Assembly (NCBI RefSeq): GCF_923868895.1
Contig: NZ_OV350343.1
Span: 1,736,001-1,800,000, forward strand
Source: Halomonas sp. TD01
GTDB taxonomy: Bacteria; Pseudomonadota; Gammaproteobacteria; Pseudomonadales; Halomonadaceae
Length of the DNA stretch: 64,000 nucleotides
Direction: 5' to 3'
The position numbers and the translations under genes are program-made. Of this stretch, positions 1 through 8,615 are shown piece by piece. Within the stretch, counting starts at the first letter, position 1, and each line of letters opens with the position of its first letter. Below the pieces are notes generated by a model, which was not told where the DNA came from, made no database searches, and was given only the letters and a program-made list of their open reading frames with translations.

Positions 1-1103
1 GTTTCGCTGGATAGGTAAATAATGGGCAGGCCAATATGCGCGGATTGCTGGCGGATAATCGTTGCCAACTCTTCTCCAGAACATACCGGCATATACACAT
101 CAATCAACAGTAAATCAGGGCTAAAGCGATCTAAGGCGCTTAGCGCGTCCGCAGGGTGGTTAACCTGCTGAACGATCATACCGGCCTCTTCAAGTATCAA
201 AGAGTGGTAGGTTGCTGCATCGGGTTCATCATCGACTACCAACACGCGCAGTGGTTCTTCATTCAAGGGGGTCGTGAGTTCATCGATAGCTAACATCAAA
301 TCCAGTGGCTTAATGGGCTTGGTAAAGTACCCACTGCAGCCAGCTCGAACTGCGCTCAGCCGTGAATAAAAGTCGCCATAGGACGACAGTACGATGGAGG
401 GTAGCCGCTCACCGGTTAATTTATTCAGGCTGGTCAGCGTTTCAGTACCCGCGGTGTTACCTTGGGGAAACTGCACATCCATGATGATAGCGTTGGGGCG
501 GCGGGTAATAACCGCATTAAAAAACGACTCGGTGTCTTCAAAATGGACCACTTCGTGCCCGAAACAGCGAAGATGATGCAGCAACTGGCCTACTTGGTCG
601 GGCTCATCGTCACATAGATAAATAAGCCGCTGACGTTTGCTGCGTGCCTGTGGTGGTGCTGATGAAAATTCGACGCTGTTGAGTGATGCCAGCACTGTTT
701 GTTGGCCATGCTGGGACTGTAAGTACTCAATCTCTTCTTTGAGCTGCTGAAAAAGCTGAGGGATCAGGCTGTCTATGTCATCAAGAGCATGGTCATCAAG
801 AGCATGGTCACCAAGAGCATGGTCATCAAGAACCTGGTCATCAAAAGTAGGCGTTGCCTTAAGTAGTTCTTCGCCTTGATCTGCCAACATGGCAATTCGT
901 TCAAAACCCAACGAGCGACCAGTACCTTTTAAACTATGGAAAAAACGATGAAATTCGGGAGCTAAGCGTGACTCTGCCTCCGCTGACAGGCGGCTTTGTT
1001 GCCACTTTGTCGCGGTTTGCTGTAAACGCGCTGGTAGCTGTTCAATAAAGCGTTGGCGCAGCAGGTTCAGCTTTTCGTGCAGTGTCGGGGCAGATGGTGA
1101 CAT
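1..1103 (-). CDS. Hpt-REC-REC signalling protein, C-terminus cut by window edge
   Basis: Open frame from ATG at 1103 running leftwards off the window, so the protein is partial (about 367 residues visible). An N-terminal histidine phosphotransfer domain is shown by the FHSLKGTG motif. It is followed by an acidic linker coded by a 15-bp tandem repeat, a first receiver domain (CDDEPD, IIMDVQFP, FTKPIKP) and the start of a second receiver (VVDDEPD, LLIDVYMP). In related chemosensory clusters the remainder is usually a GGDEF domain, but that part is not in the window. It is last in the operon, 54 bp after the lone receiver, and is the likely output protein phosphorylated through the CheA hybrid. 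Confidence 0.85.
   Translation of the reverse strand, partial: MSPSAPTLHEKLNLLRQRFIEQLPARLQQTATKWQQSRLSAEAESRLAPEFHRFFHSLKGTGRSLGFERIAMLADQGEELLKATPTFDDQVLDDHALGDHALDDHALDDIDSLIPQLFQQLKEEIEYLQSQHGQQTVLASLNSVEFSSAPPQARSKRQRLIYLCDDEPDQVGQLLHHLRCFGHEVVHFEDTESFFNAVITRRPNAIIMDVQFPQGNTAGTETLTSLNKLTGERLPSIVLSSYGDFYSRLSAVRAGCSGYFTKPIKPLDLMLAIDELTTPLNEEPLRVLVVDDEPDAATYHSLILEEAGMIVQQVNHPADALSALDRFSPDLLLIDVYMPVCSGEELATIIRQQSAHIGLPIIYLSSE
778..842 (-). repeat. 15-bp in-frame tandem repeat, about 4 copies
   Basis: Four imperfect copies of a 15-bp unit (tcatcaagagcatgg and variants) lie inside the Hpt-REC gene. On the coding strand they give a repeating Asp-His-Ala-Leu-Asp type pentapeptide in the linker between Hpt and the first receiver. 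The length is a multiple of three, so copy-number change would keep the frame. Confidence 0.85.
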
Positions 1104-1157
1104 CAGGCTACCTGTTCATGTGGGCGAACAATGTGCTGTAAAGCAAATGGCACACGT

Positions 1158-1514
1158 TCAACCGTTGAGCGCTTGAGTCACGGCATTGCCTAACGTGGAC
1201 TCTAGCTCCGCATCTTTTTGCAGGCAGGCGTTCAAGCCTGGCGTCTGCATAATGGTTGAGTCAGGGGAGTCGCCAGTGAGCAAGATAAAAGGCAGGGTAA
1301 CGCCTTGTTCACGCAACATTTCTAGGAACTCTATCCCATTGATGAGCGGCATATGCATGTCGCTGACAATAAGCCCGATGCTGTCCAGGCTATCTAACTG
1401 CTGCGTAGCCTCCATGGCATCATTGGCCATGACCGTTGTATAGCCCTGGAACTCTAGCAGCGTTGCTGTCATTTCACAGGCCAACGGGTCGTCATCTACG
1501 ACCAGTATTTGCAT
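1158..1514 (-). CDS. Single-domain CheY-like response regulator
   Basis: A 118-residue stand-alone receiver. The acidic pocket D7-D8-D9, phospho-acceptor D52 (SDMHMP), T80 in LLTGD and K100 or K101 are all present, and there is no output domain. A GGAGG ribosome site lies 6-7 bases before the ATG. It starts 25 bp after cheA ends and precedes the Hpt-REC-REC gene, so it probably takes phosphate from CheA, acting as a CheY-type effector or phosphate sink. Function beyond that cannot be read from sequence. Confidence 0.88.
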   Translation of the reverse strand: MQILVVDDDPLACEMTATLLEFQGYTTVMANDAMEATQQLDSLDSIGLIVSDMHMPLINGIEFLEMLREQGVTLPFILLTGDSPDSTIMQTPGLNACLQKDAELESTLGNAVTQALNG

Positions 1515-1539
1515 GATTAACCTCCGTCATGGCGCGTGC

Positions 1540-3681
1540 TTAGCCGAGTAGAGCTTTTAGCGTGTCCACCAAATTATTCTGATCAAAGCTACCTTTGACA
1601 ATATACGCATCAGCGCCTACTTCAATGCCGCGTCGGCGATCCGCTTCTTTTTCTCGTGATGTGATAATGATAATAGGCTTATAACGATAAATCTCATTTT
1701 CTCGCAGACTTGCGGTGAGCGCAAAGCCATCCATGACAGGCATTTCAACGTCAGTGAGCACTGCATCAAACGAATCAGCTAGGGCCTTGTTAAGGCCATC
1801 ACGGCCATTTTCTGCCAGTGTGACCTGATATCCCCAAGCTTCTAAAACATCCTTCTCAATTTCCCGGGTGTTCAGTGAGTCATCGACAACGAGTATACGA
1901 TGCGCTTGGAGCGGTTGATCCGTTTTAGCTAGCACTCTTGGTGCATAGCGGCGCGAATACTCCAGCAGCGTCGGCACGTGCAATAGGCTCACCAACGTAT
2001 TGCGCCCCAGGGTGACCATGCCAGAAACCAGCGACAAATGGCGTAAGTGCGCGGGCAATGGCTTAATCACCATATCGCGTTCATCCACCAAGGTATCAAT
2101 AATTAGCGCAAGTTTTTGATGGCGTTGATGTACGACAAGTAACAATAAATTATCAGAATCAGAGGGCGTATAGGGAAGACCCAATAATTCCGCTAGTGAA
2201 ACGACCGGCACAAACTCGTTACGTAGGATCAGTGTTTTTTGCCCAGCAGCATCGATAAAATTCGTTGATGGGTGCTCGACAAGTTCCGACACATAAGGCG
2301 CTGTTACACCTAGCGTGACAGCGCCCACGTTAACCAACAAAACGCGCATCATGGCCAGCGATAAAGGTAGCCGCAAGGTAAAGTTGGTGCCTTGGCCTGG
2401 TTGACTGGTGAGACGTAAATCACCGTTGAGCTCGTCAATGACCGTTCGTTTGACGACATCCATCCCCACGCCTCGGCCGGAAAAGTCGGTAATCAGGGGT
2501 TTGGTTGAGAAGCCGGGCAGGAAAATAAGCTCTAAGGTTTCCTGTTCGGTTAGGGTAAGCAACTGCTCTTCGCTGAGCAGTTGCTTGGAGCGCGCCTTGT
2601 TCCGTACCGCTTCTAGGGAAATACCCGCGCCGTCATCGCGCATTTCAATGACGACCCAGCTGCCGTCTTGCCATGCCTCTAACGATAACTGCCCTCGCGT
2701 AGGCTTGCCTGCCGCCTCACGTTCATCGGGTGTTTCCAGGCCGTGATCTAACGCATTTCGCAGTAAATGTATTAGCGGATCCGACAGGCGATCTATCATC
2801 TGTCGGTCAAGCTCAATCTCACTGCCGTGAACACGGCAATTGACCTGTTTGCCTAGCGAATGGGCAAGGTCTCTGGCCATTTGGGATAAGGGATCAAACA
2901 CCACGCTCAACGGCAGCATACGCATCTGCAGAGCTCGGTCATGAAGATCACTCATTAGACCGTCGTGGGAAAGAACGCTGTCCTTCAACTCGCGGCTAAA
3001 GGCGTTAAAGGGCGCCTGCTGATCTTTGGGTAACGATACGCCGAGACTCCGAGCCTGCTCTACCAGGGAGTGCAGATGGTGATGCCCCGATAGCACCTCC
3101 CCCATCAGGCGAATAACGTCATCCAAGCGATCAAGGCGCACTCGTACCGTGTCGGTTAAGCGCAGTTCTTGCGCCGGAAGAGCAGGGCTTTTCGCTGCAA
3201 GCGGTGAAATGTCTGGGGTTACGTTATCGGTGTTATCGTTTTCGGGTGATGCTGTTTCAGGAGTAGTGGAGGAAATGGGTGACAGCTTTCCTGCAGCGGC
3301 GTTTTCCAAGGCTTGGCAAAGCTGGTTGTCGGCCTCGGGTAGCTCTGCAGGAGAAACGCCCTGGGTAAGTCGGCTAACCAGATCAGACAGCGCGTCCGTA
3401 GCCTGATTAAGAAGGCTCGTGACGTCAGGCGAGGCGGTTTGTGTCCCATCGCGTAGTGCGCTTAGCAGTTCTTCTGTGCTGTGGGCGATCGCCGTAATAG
3501 GCGCCAGCTTCAACATACGCGAAGAGCCTTTTAGCGTATGGGCAGTACGGAATAACTCATTGATACGTTCTTGATGAGCATCGCCTTGCTCGAGCGCCTC
3601 AATACCCTCCCTCAGCCGTGGCAAGTGGTCTGACGCTTCTTCAATAAAGCGCTGAATAAAGCGTTTAATATCCAGTGCCAT
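1540..3681 (-). CDS. cheA: CheA-type histidine kinase / receiver hybrid (WspE-like)
   Basis: 713 residues. Order of domains: Hpt (P1) with phospho-histidine H48 (AHTLKGSS); a long variable linker with no clear P2; dimerisation region; HATPase with N-box LLRNALDHG, RDDGAGIS and GRGVGMDVV; CheW-like P5 domain; and a C-terminal receiver (VVDDSLNTRE, acceptor D644 in LTDVEMP). This is the architecture of WspE and other alternative-function chemosensory kinases. The ATG overlaps the cheR stop by one base (TAATG), showing translational coupling. In the absence of a cheW in view, its own P5 domain may have to contact the receptor directly. Confidence 0.93.
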   Translation of the reverse strand: MALDIKRFIQRFIEEASDHLPRLREGIEALEQGDAHQERINELFRTAHTLKGSSRMLKLAPITAIAHSTEELLSALRDGTQTASPDVTSLLNQATDALSDLVSRLTQGVSPAELPEADNQLCQALENAAAGKLSPISSTTPETASPENDNTDNVTPDISPLAAKSPALPAQELRLTDTVRVRLDRLDDVIRLMGEVLSGHHHLHSLVEQARSLGVSLPKDQQAPFNAFSRELKDSVLSHDGLMSDLHDRALQMRMLPLSVVFDPLSQMARDLAHSLGKQVNCRVHGSEIELDRQMIDRLSDPLIHLLRNALDHGLETPDEREAAGKPTRGQLSLEAWQDGSWVVIEMRDDGAGISLEAVRNKARSKQLLSEEQLLTLTEQETLELIFLPGFSTKPLITDFSGRGVGMDVVKRTVIDELNGDLRLTSQPGQGTNFTLRLPLSLAMMRVLLVNVGAVTLGVTAPYVSELVEHPSTNFIDAAGQKTLILRNEFVPVVSLAELLGLPYTPSDSDNLLLLVVHQRHQKLALIIDTLVDERDMVIKPLPAHLRHLSLVSGMVTLGRNTLVSLLHVPTLLEYSRRYAPRVLAKTDQPLQAHRILVVDDSLNTREIEKDVLEAWGYQVTLAENGRDGLNKALADSFDAVLTDVEMPVMDGFALTASLRENEIYRYKPIIIITSREKEADRRRGIEVGADAYIVKGSFDQNNLVDTLKALLG

Positions 3682-5033
3682 TAACCCACTCCCTGTGTCG
3701 TTGCTTGCGCACTAAGGTAGCGAGTTGCCAGGAAGTAGGCATCCCCCGGTGGAATAGGCGGCGCAATGACACTCAACCCACCATTGGCCTGTTTGGAGGC
3801 GCCCAGTAGGCGAATAACCGCCGCGTAGCCGCGCTGTCGTTGTGTGGGGGCATCGTTGAGTTCGCCTAGTCGGAAAAGCTCTGCTTGAAAAAAATGAGCT
3901 GGCCAGCACTCTGGGGCAACATAAATAGCTCGCTTAAAGTAGTCGTAGGCGTCAGCAAAGTTCTGCTGCCAACGAGCGACTAAACCAGCCAGTAGTAAGG
4001 CATCCACACTCCAGGGCTGCTGTGCTAAAAGGTTAGAAAGTAACGCGGCTGCTTCTGAAAATGCATTCTGGTTCAGTAAATGATGTGCCTCCTGCAAAGC
4101 CTCATTAAAGAATGCCATCGGCTTATGCTCGGGGTCGTTTTCAGGTGGTTGTGGAGGCGTCTCTGACAACACCGTTGGGTCTGGCAACGGATCGTTGCGA
4201 TAAGGTGGCTCATCATTGGCAGGTAAGGCACTGGGCAGCGTGCTTTCTTGGAAGAAGAACACCCCCTGAGCCTGCTGTAGTTCCAAAACGCCCAGGTCGT
4301 TGCCTAATGTTTCCGTGACACCACACATTAAAACTCCGTGTGGCACTAGTAGTTGTTTCAGGTGGCGCTGTATATCGCGGCGGGTCGTTTCGTCAAAATA
4401 GATCGATACGTTACGAAATAGGATAACGTCAAAGGGGCCAATTTTGTCAGCTTCTGGCTGTAATACGTTGAACGAGCAAAAGGATACCCAGTGGCGAAGC
4501 GCATCATCTATCTTGAAGCGTCGACCCTCTGGGTGAAAATAGCGGCGTTTAAGCGCAGGGTTGAGTGCTCGAAACGACATGCCGCTGTAAATGCCTTTTT
4601 GGGCTTTACTAAGTACCTGCTGATCAACGTCTCCACCGGTAATATGAAAGAGTTGCTTGGCACGCTCACCATAGCGCTCAAACAGCGCAATAGCGACACT
4701 GTAAGGTTCTTCACCCGAAGAACACCCTGCGCTGAAAATAGTCAGTGGCGCCCCTTTTTCAGCTAACCGCTGGGGAAGGTGCGTATCGGCTAACCAATGG
4801 AGTGCCTCAGGCTCCCGGTAAAAGTAGGTTTCGTTCACCGTTAACTGACTAATAAAGCGATCAAACATCGCTTCGTTTTGCTCTAATTGCGCAATGAGTG
4901 ACGGCGTGTTGGTCACGTTGGTTTCTGTTTGAAGTGCCTCAATTGCTTTTACGAGGCGGGCTTCAGCGAGCCCCTCTAAGTGCAAACCGCAGCGGCGATG
5001 CACCAAGTTCTTGAACGGAGTCAGCGAACTCAT
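3681..5033 (-). CDS. cheR: CheR receptor methyltransferase with C-terminal TPR region (WspC-like)
   Basis: 450 residues. The N-terminal half is a CheR SAM-dependent methyltransferase: LTVNETYFYRE, SAGCSSGEEPYS (SAM loop), and DVILFRNVSIYF. It would methylate glutamates on the receptor coded at 6108-8135. A Pro-rich linker (about residues 275-310) joins a TPR-like helical region (NEALQEAHHLL onwards, with AIYVAPECWPA). CheR-TPR fusions are typical of Wsp-type systems. It overlaps cheB by 4 bases (ATGA) and cheA by 1 base. Confidence 0.92.
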   Translation of the reverse strand: MSSLTPFKNLVHRRCGLHLEGLAEARLVKAIEALQTETNVTNTPSLIAQLEQNEAMFDRFISQLTVNETYFYREPEALHWLADTHLPQRLAEKGAPLTIFSAGCSSGEEPYSVAIALFERYGERAKQLFHITGGDVDQQVLSKAQKGIYSGMSFRALNPALKRRYFHPEGRRFKIDDALRHWVSFCSFNVLQPEADKIGPFDVILFRNVSIYFDETTRRDIQRHLKQLLVPHGVLMCGVTETLGNDLGVLELQQAQGVFFFQESTLPSALPANDEPPYRNDPLPDPTVLSETPPQPPENDPEHKPMAFFNEALQEAHHLLNQNAFSEAAALLSNLLAQQPWSVDALLLAGLVARWQQNFADAYDYFKRAIYVAPECWPAHFFQAELFRLGELNDAPTQRQRGYAAVIRLLGASKQANGGLSVIAPPIPPGDAYFLATRYLSAQATTQGVG

Positions 5034-6097
5034 AGCGGTTTCGTCCAGCTAGACAACTGCTGCCCACTGGTCTCACGAATGAGTCTTTCAGGTAGCTCAT
5101 CAAGGGAAATAACATGCTGGATAACACCGGCACTAACCGCTTCCTGGTTCATGCCATAAATAACCGAGCTGGCTTCGTTTTGGGCAAAGGTATTGCCTCC
5201 TGATAAGTGAATAGCGCGCATGCCATTAACGCCGTCACGGCCCATGCCCGTTAAAATGACCCCAATAGCCTCCGGGCCATAAACATCAGCAACGCTCGTT
5301 AACAGCGCATCACAACTGGGGTGATAAAGTGAATTATCTGGGCTTTGCTGTAGCTGGAGGCGGTGGTATGGCGTGACATGTAGATTGCTTTCCGATGGCG
5401 ATAGATAAATACAGCTCGGCTTGAGCGGCTCGCCATGTTGAGCAACGCGAACCGGCATCGAACATAGCGATGTCAACCAGTGCGCCATGCCTTCGATGAA
5501 GCCATGGCTGATATGCTGAGCAATCACCACGGGGGCAGGAAAGTTGGCCGGCAGCTTGCTGAGTAAATGGGCGAGCGCCTGCGGCCCACCGGTTGAACAA
5601 GCAATAGCGATGATGCGCTGGAAAGCTTTCGGCATAGTGTGGTGATAAACAGGTGGTGCGTTTACCGACGCTACAGGCATGGCGGAGGTTGATCGGCGCC
5701 GTAGGCGGGTAATAACGGCCACTCCTGAAAGAAGTCGAACACGCTCGAGTAGTCGTTGTGCGTCTTCATCATCAATGGTCGGTTTCTGCATCACCTCTAG
5801 CGCGCCAACATCGAGTGCACGGTAGGCTGTTTCGGCGTCAGAACGGTCGCTTACCACCAGGATCGGAACCCCTTTGGTATGCATGATTTCTTCAATGGCG
5901 CTGAGACCGTCCATTACCGGCATATTCAGATCCATCGTGATCAACTGCGGCGATAAGCGGCGGGCAAGTTCCACCGCTTCGCGCCCGTTGCTGGCTTCAC
6001 CAACAATCTCAATGTCACCATCGCGGGTGAGGATGTCGCGCAGCACATCGCGTGCTAGTTGGCTGTCGTCCGCCATCACTACCCGAATTGCACTCAT
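5030..6097 (-). CDS. cheB: CheB protein-glutamate methylesterase (WspF-like)
   Basis: 355 residues from the ATG at 6097. A longer frame upstream would overlap the receptor gene by about 60 bp, whereas this ATG is preceded by GAGGA and gives a clean receiver start (IRVVMADDSQ). Receiver domain with phospho-acceptor D56 (TMDLNMPVMDG), then a methylesterase domain with catalytic S168 in ACSTGGPQ, VIAQHIS, and GMGRDGVNGM near the C-terminus. It demethylates or deamidates the receptor and opposes CheR. It begins 10 bp after the receptor stop. Confidence 0.93.
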   Translation of the reverse strand: MSAIRVVMADDSQLARDVLRDILTRDGDIEIVGEASNGREAVELARRLSPQLITMDLNMPVMDGLSAIEEIMHTKGVPILVVSDRSDAETAYRALDVGALEVMQKPTIDDEDAQRLLERVRLLSGVAVITRLRRRSTSAMPVASVNAPPVYHHTMPKAFQRIIAIACSTGGPQALAHLLSKLPANFPAPVVIAQHISHGFIEGMAHWLTSLCSMPVRVAQHGEPLKPSCIYLSPSESNLHVTPYHRLQLQQSPDNSLYHPSCDALLTSVADVYGPEAIGVILTGMGRDGVNGMRAIHLSGGNTFAQNEASSVIYGMNQEAVSAGVIQHVISLDELPERLIRETSGQQLSSWTKPL

Positions 6098-6107
6098 CGC
6101 GGCATCC

Positions 6108-8135
6108 TCACGAAGGGCGTTGGTGGTTTGCATCCTGTTGAGCCAGAGTAAATTCCTGCACCAGTGCATTTAACTCTGCTGACATGTTGATCATATCCTG
6201 GCTGATCTCGGTAATACTACGCACTGACTGTGCATTGCGCGAGCTGGCCGTATCGATATCCCGTAGAGCAATAACTACCTGATTGCTGGCAGTTTTCTGT
6301 TGCTGGGTCGAAAGTGATATTTGCTGTGCTGCGCTACTGGTTTGGCTAGCCGCTTTGAGTAGTGCATCCAGGTCTTGGGCAGTATTAATACTGACCTCAA
6401 CGCCTTTCTCTATCGAAGACGCCCCCTTTTCAGAGGCGACAACTAAACGGTTAATCGCGTTTTGAATATCTTCCGTGTGACCTTCTATCTCTTGGGTTGA
6501 GTCAGTAACGCTATCCGCCAAACGACGTATTTCGTTTGCAACAACGGAAAAACGGCGCCCTGACTCGCCCGCACTTGATGCTTCTAGTGCCGCGTTAAAA
6601 GCAATCAGTTTGGTTTGTGCAGCGAGGGTGTTAATCAGCTCCATGACCTTGCTGATTTGTTTAGACTTAGCGCCCAGAGCCATGATTTCTGCCAAGCTCT
6701 GCTCGCTGTCGCTGCGAATATCCTGCATTTTTGACTGTAGCAGCTGCATCGCTGTGCTGCCTTTACGGCTGCGCTCCAGCGTTTGATTAGCGACTTCTAC
6801 CACGGATTGCGAGTGGTCAGCGATTTGTGTAGATGAAGTTGAAAGCTCCTCCATGGTTGAGGTGATTTCAGCCACTGACGAGGCCATTTCTTCTACGGCG
6901 GCGGCCATTGTCTGGTTCGCTTCATGACTGATGTCACCGCCTTGAATGCCCGATAACCCCGCCGTTTGCGCTAAGCGATCTGCCACTTGAGTCAGTGCCA
7001 GTGCATTGTTGGAAACCGCCATAATGGTACGAGACAAGCGCGCTAACAGTTCGTTGGTCTGATTCGCTAAATCGCCAATTTCGGCCTGATCATCGGTGGC
7101 TACACGGCGTGACAGATCAAGGCTGTTGGTGATCTCTTTGAGCTGGCGTTGAAGACGGGTCAGTGGACGAATCAAGCTGCCGGTAAGTGGATATAAAATA
7201 ATGAGCCCAACCAAAAGAATCAGCAGCCCGATGCCGGTAGATGCCAAGAAGCGCTCTCTGATAGAGCTTAAATATTCCTCTTTGGAGACTTCAATCATCA
7301 AATAACGCTGCAATTCGGGTAACCAACGGGTAGAGACTAAAAGGGTTTGGTTATCGCGTTGGATCTCGCGCACATGAAGTTCATGCTCGCCTTGCGGCAG
7401 GCCGCTTGTCTCTTGGCTCTGCAGTGCTGCAAGTGATGTTTCATCGCTGCGGATAAGCAGCTCACCTTCCGCATTTAGTAACGCGGCGCGGCCGGTTTCG
7501 CCTAGTCGGAAGTCTTCAATTAGCTGCGCTAGTCGAGAAAGATCTAAACCCGCGCCAGCAACAATAAGTGGGCGGCCATTGAGTGCTTGTTCACTGCTAC
7601 GGAAATTTAAAAAGACAAACGCTTCTTCTGGTGAAAACGTATCGCTGTCTAGGTTTAGGTTATAAGCAGCATCGCTATCGGTAAATTGATAGTACCAGTC
7701 ATCATCGCCGCCAGGGGCTTGCAGCGTACGCTCCAGGAACTCTCCATCGCGGTACTGAAAGTAGTAACCGCGTCCTTGATATTGAGCAGCGATAAACAAC
7801 AGTTCGGTGTCGAGCTGTGCCATCAAACGAGACAAGTAGCGCATTATGTCCGGCTGATCGGTATCTGGCAGCCCGTCGCGCACCCACTGCTCAATGAAAT
7901 AGCTGTCGGCTAGGCTTTCCGACAATGCTAGCGCTGGGCTCAACCTAAGCGTTAGCCGGGTGGCAAGGCCCTCTACTTGAGTAGGCAGCTCTTCGTTAAG
8001 CAAGTTTTCCAGGCGCGCCTGACTATGTGAGCGGGCCTGTAGATAGAGCGCTAGCAACATAGCCAGTGCCAATACCGTTCCAAACGAGATAAACAGTCGT
8101 AACCGTAATGGCAAGGATTTCCAACGCGCTATCAT
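6108..8135 (-). CDS. Methyl-accepting chemotaxis protein with periplasmic sensor domain
   Basis: 675 residues. TM1 about 11-33, a large periplasmic domain (about 35-295, dCache-like by size and spacing, judged by eye), TM2 about 299-318, a HAMP region (IRPLTRLQRQL), and a coiled-coil signalling domain. The hairpin tip reads AAQTKLIAFNAALEAS followed by GRRFSVVANEIRRLAD; Lys, Phe and Ser replace residues usual in the canonical tip, a divergence shared with non-motility receptors. It is the first gene of the chemosensory operon and the presumed input. The ligand cannot be inferred. Confidence 0.92.
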   Translation of the reverse strand: MIARWKSLPLRLRLFISFGTVLALAMLLALYLQARSHSQARLENLLNEELPTQVEGLATRLTLRLSPALALSESLADSYFIEQWVRDGLPDTDQPDIMRYLSRLMAQLDTELLFIAAQYQGRGYYFQYRDGEFLERTLQAPGGDDDWYYQFTDSDAAYNLNLDSDTFSPEEAFVFLNFRSSEQALNGRPLIVAGAGLDLSRLAQLIEDFRLGETGRAALLNAEGELLIRSDETSLAALQSQETSGLPQGEHELHVREIQRDNQTLLVSTRWLPELQRYLMIEVSKEEYLSSIRERFLASTGIGLLILLVGLIILYPLTGSLIRPLTRLQRQLKEITNSLDLSRRVATDDQAEIGDLANQTNELLARLSRTIMAVSNNALALTQVADRLAQTAGLSGIQGGDISHEANQTMAAAVEEMASSVAEITSTMEELSTSSTQIADHSQSVVEVANQTLERSRKGSTAMQLLQSKMQDIRSDSEQSLAEIMALGAKSKQISKVMELINTLAAQTKLIAFNAALEASSAGESGRRFSVVANEIRRLADSVTDSTQEIEGHTEDIQNAINRLVVASEKGASSIEKGVEVSINTAQDLDALLKAASQTSSAAQQISLSTQQQKTASNQVVIALRDIDTASSRNAQSVRSITEISQDMINMSAELNALVQEFTLAQQDANHQRPS

Positions 8136-8615
8136 TATCGTTTCCGCTCCAAATTAACCGTTGACGCTAGTAAGTAGGGAAGTGTTAACGCTGGCTGCTT
8201 AGCGTTAAAAAACGTTACTAGTCACATATCATAGGACGATTTCAGCGGCTTTTATGAAGGCTGTCCAGTTTTCTCATTAACGCTATACCCTACGATAGGC
8301 AAATAATGTGGCGAAGGTGCTGCGCTATTCGATGATTTCAATCGTTAAGAGCGGTCGCCGAAGCAATGCCACTGTGGCACTGACTGTGTAGCGTCGCCTG
8401 TGTGGCTTAGCCTTGCCTACTGTAGTGACCAACTTCATTAGTGCCTTGTAAAAAGAGCGCTAAAGTAGTAAAAAAACGCCTCTTTTATTCTTTGTTGCTA
8501 CTAAAGAATAATAGTTGAATCGTTTCATCTCCTTAGAATGCCCGCGCATATTGGTAATTTTACCTACATTCACTGCGTCGCCTGTCGATAAGCGACTATT
8601 CCCAAGGACCTTCCC
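8136..8615. promoter_or_regulatory. 480-bp divergent intergenic region (receptor operon / symporter)
   Basis: No gene seen. It must hold the promoters of both divergent units. Two inverted repeats are visible: TTAACGCT-N8-AGCGTTAA at 8185-8208 and ATTCTTT-N9-AAAGAAT at 8487-8509, the latter about 107 bp before the symporter ATG. Either could be an operator; no binding protein can be named. Confidence 0.4.

Noticed and set aside
778..842. Possible CRISPR-like repeat
   Set aside because: The unit is 15 bp with no spacers and is in frame inside a gene.
5030..6169. CheB starting at 6169
   Set aside because: It would overlap the receptor gene by 62 bp, adds unstructured residues and lacks a ribosome site; 6097 is better supported.
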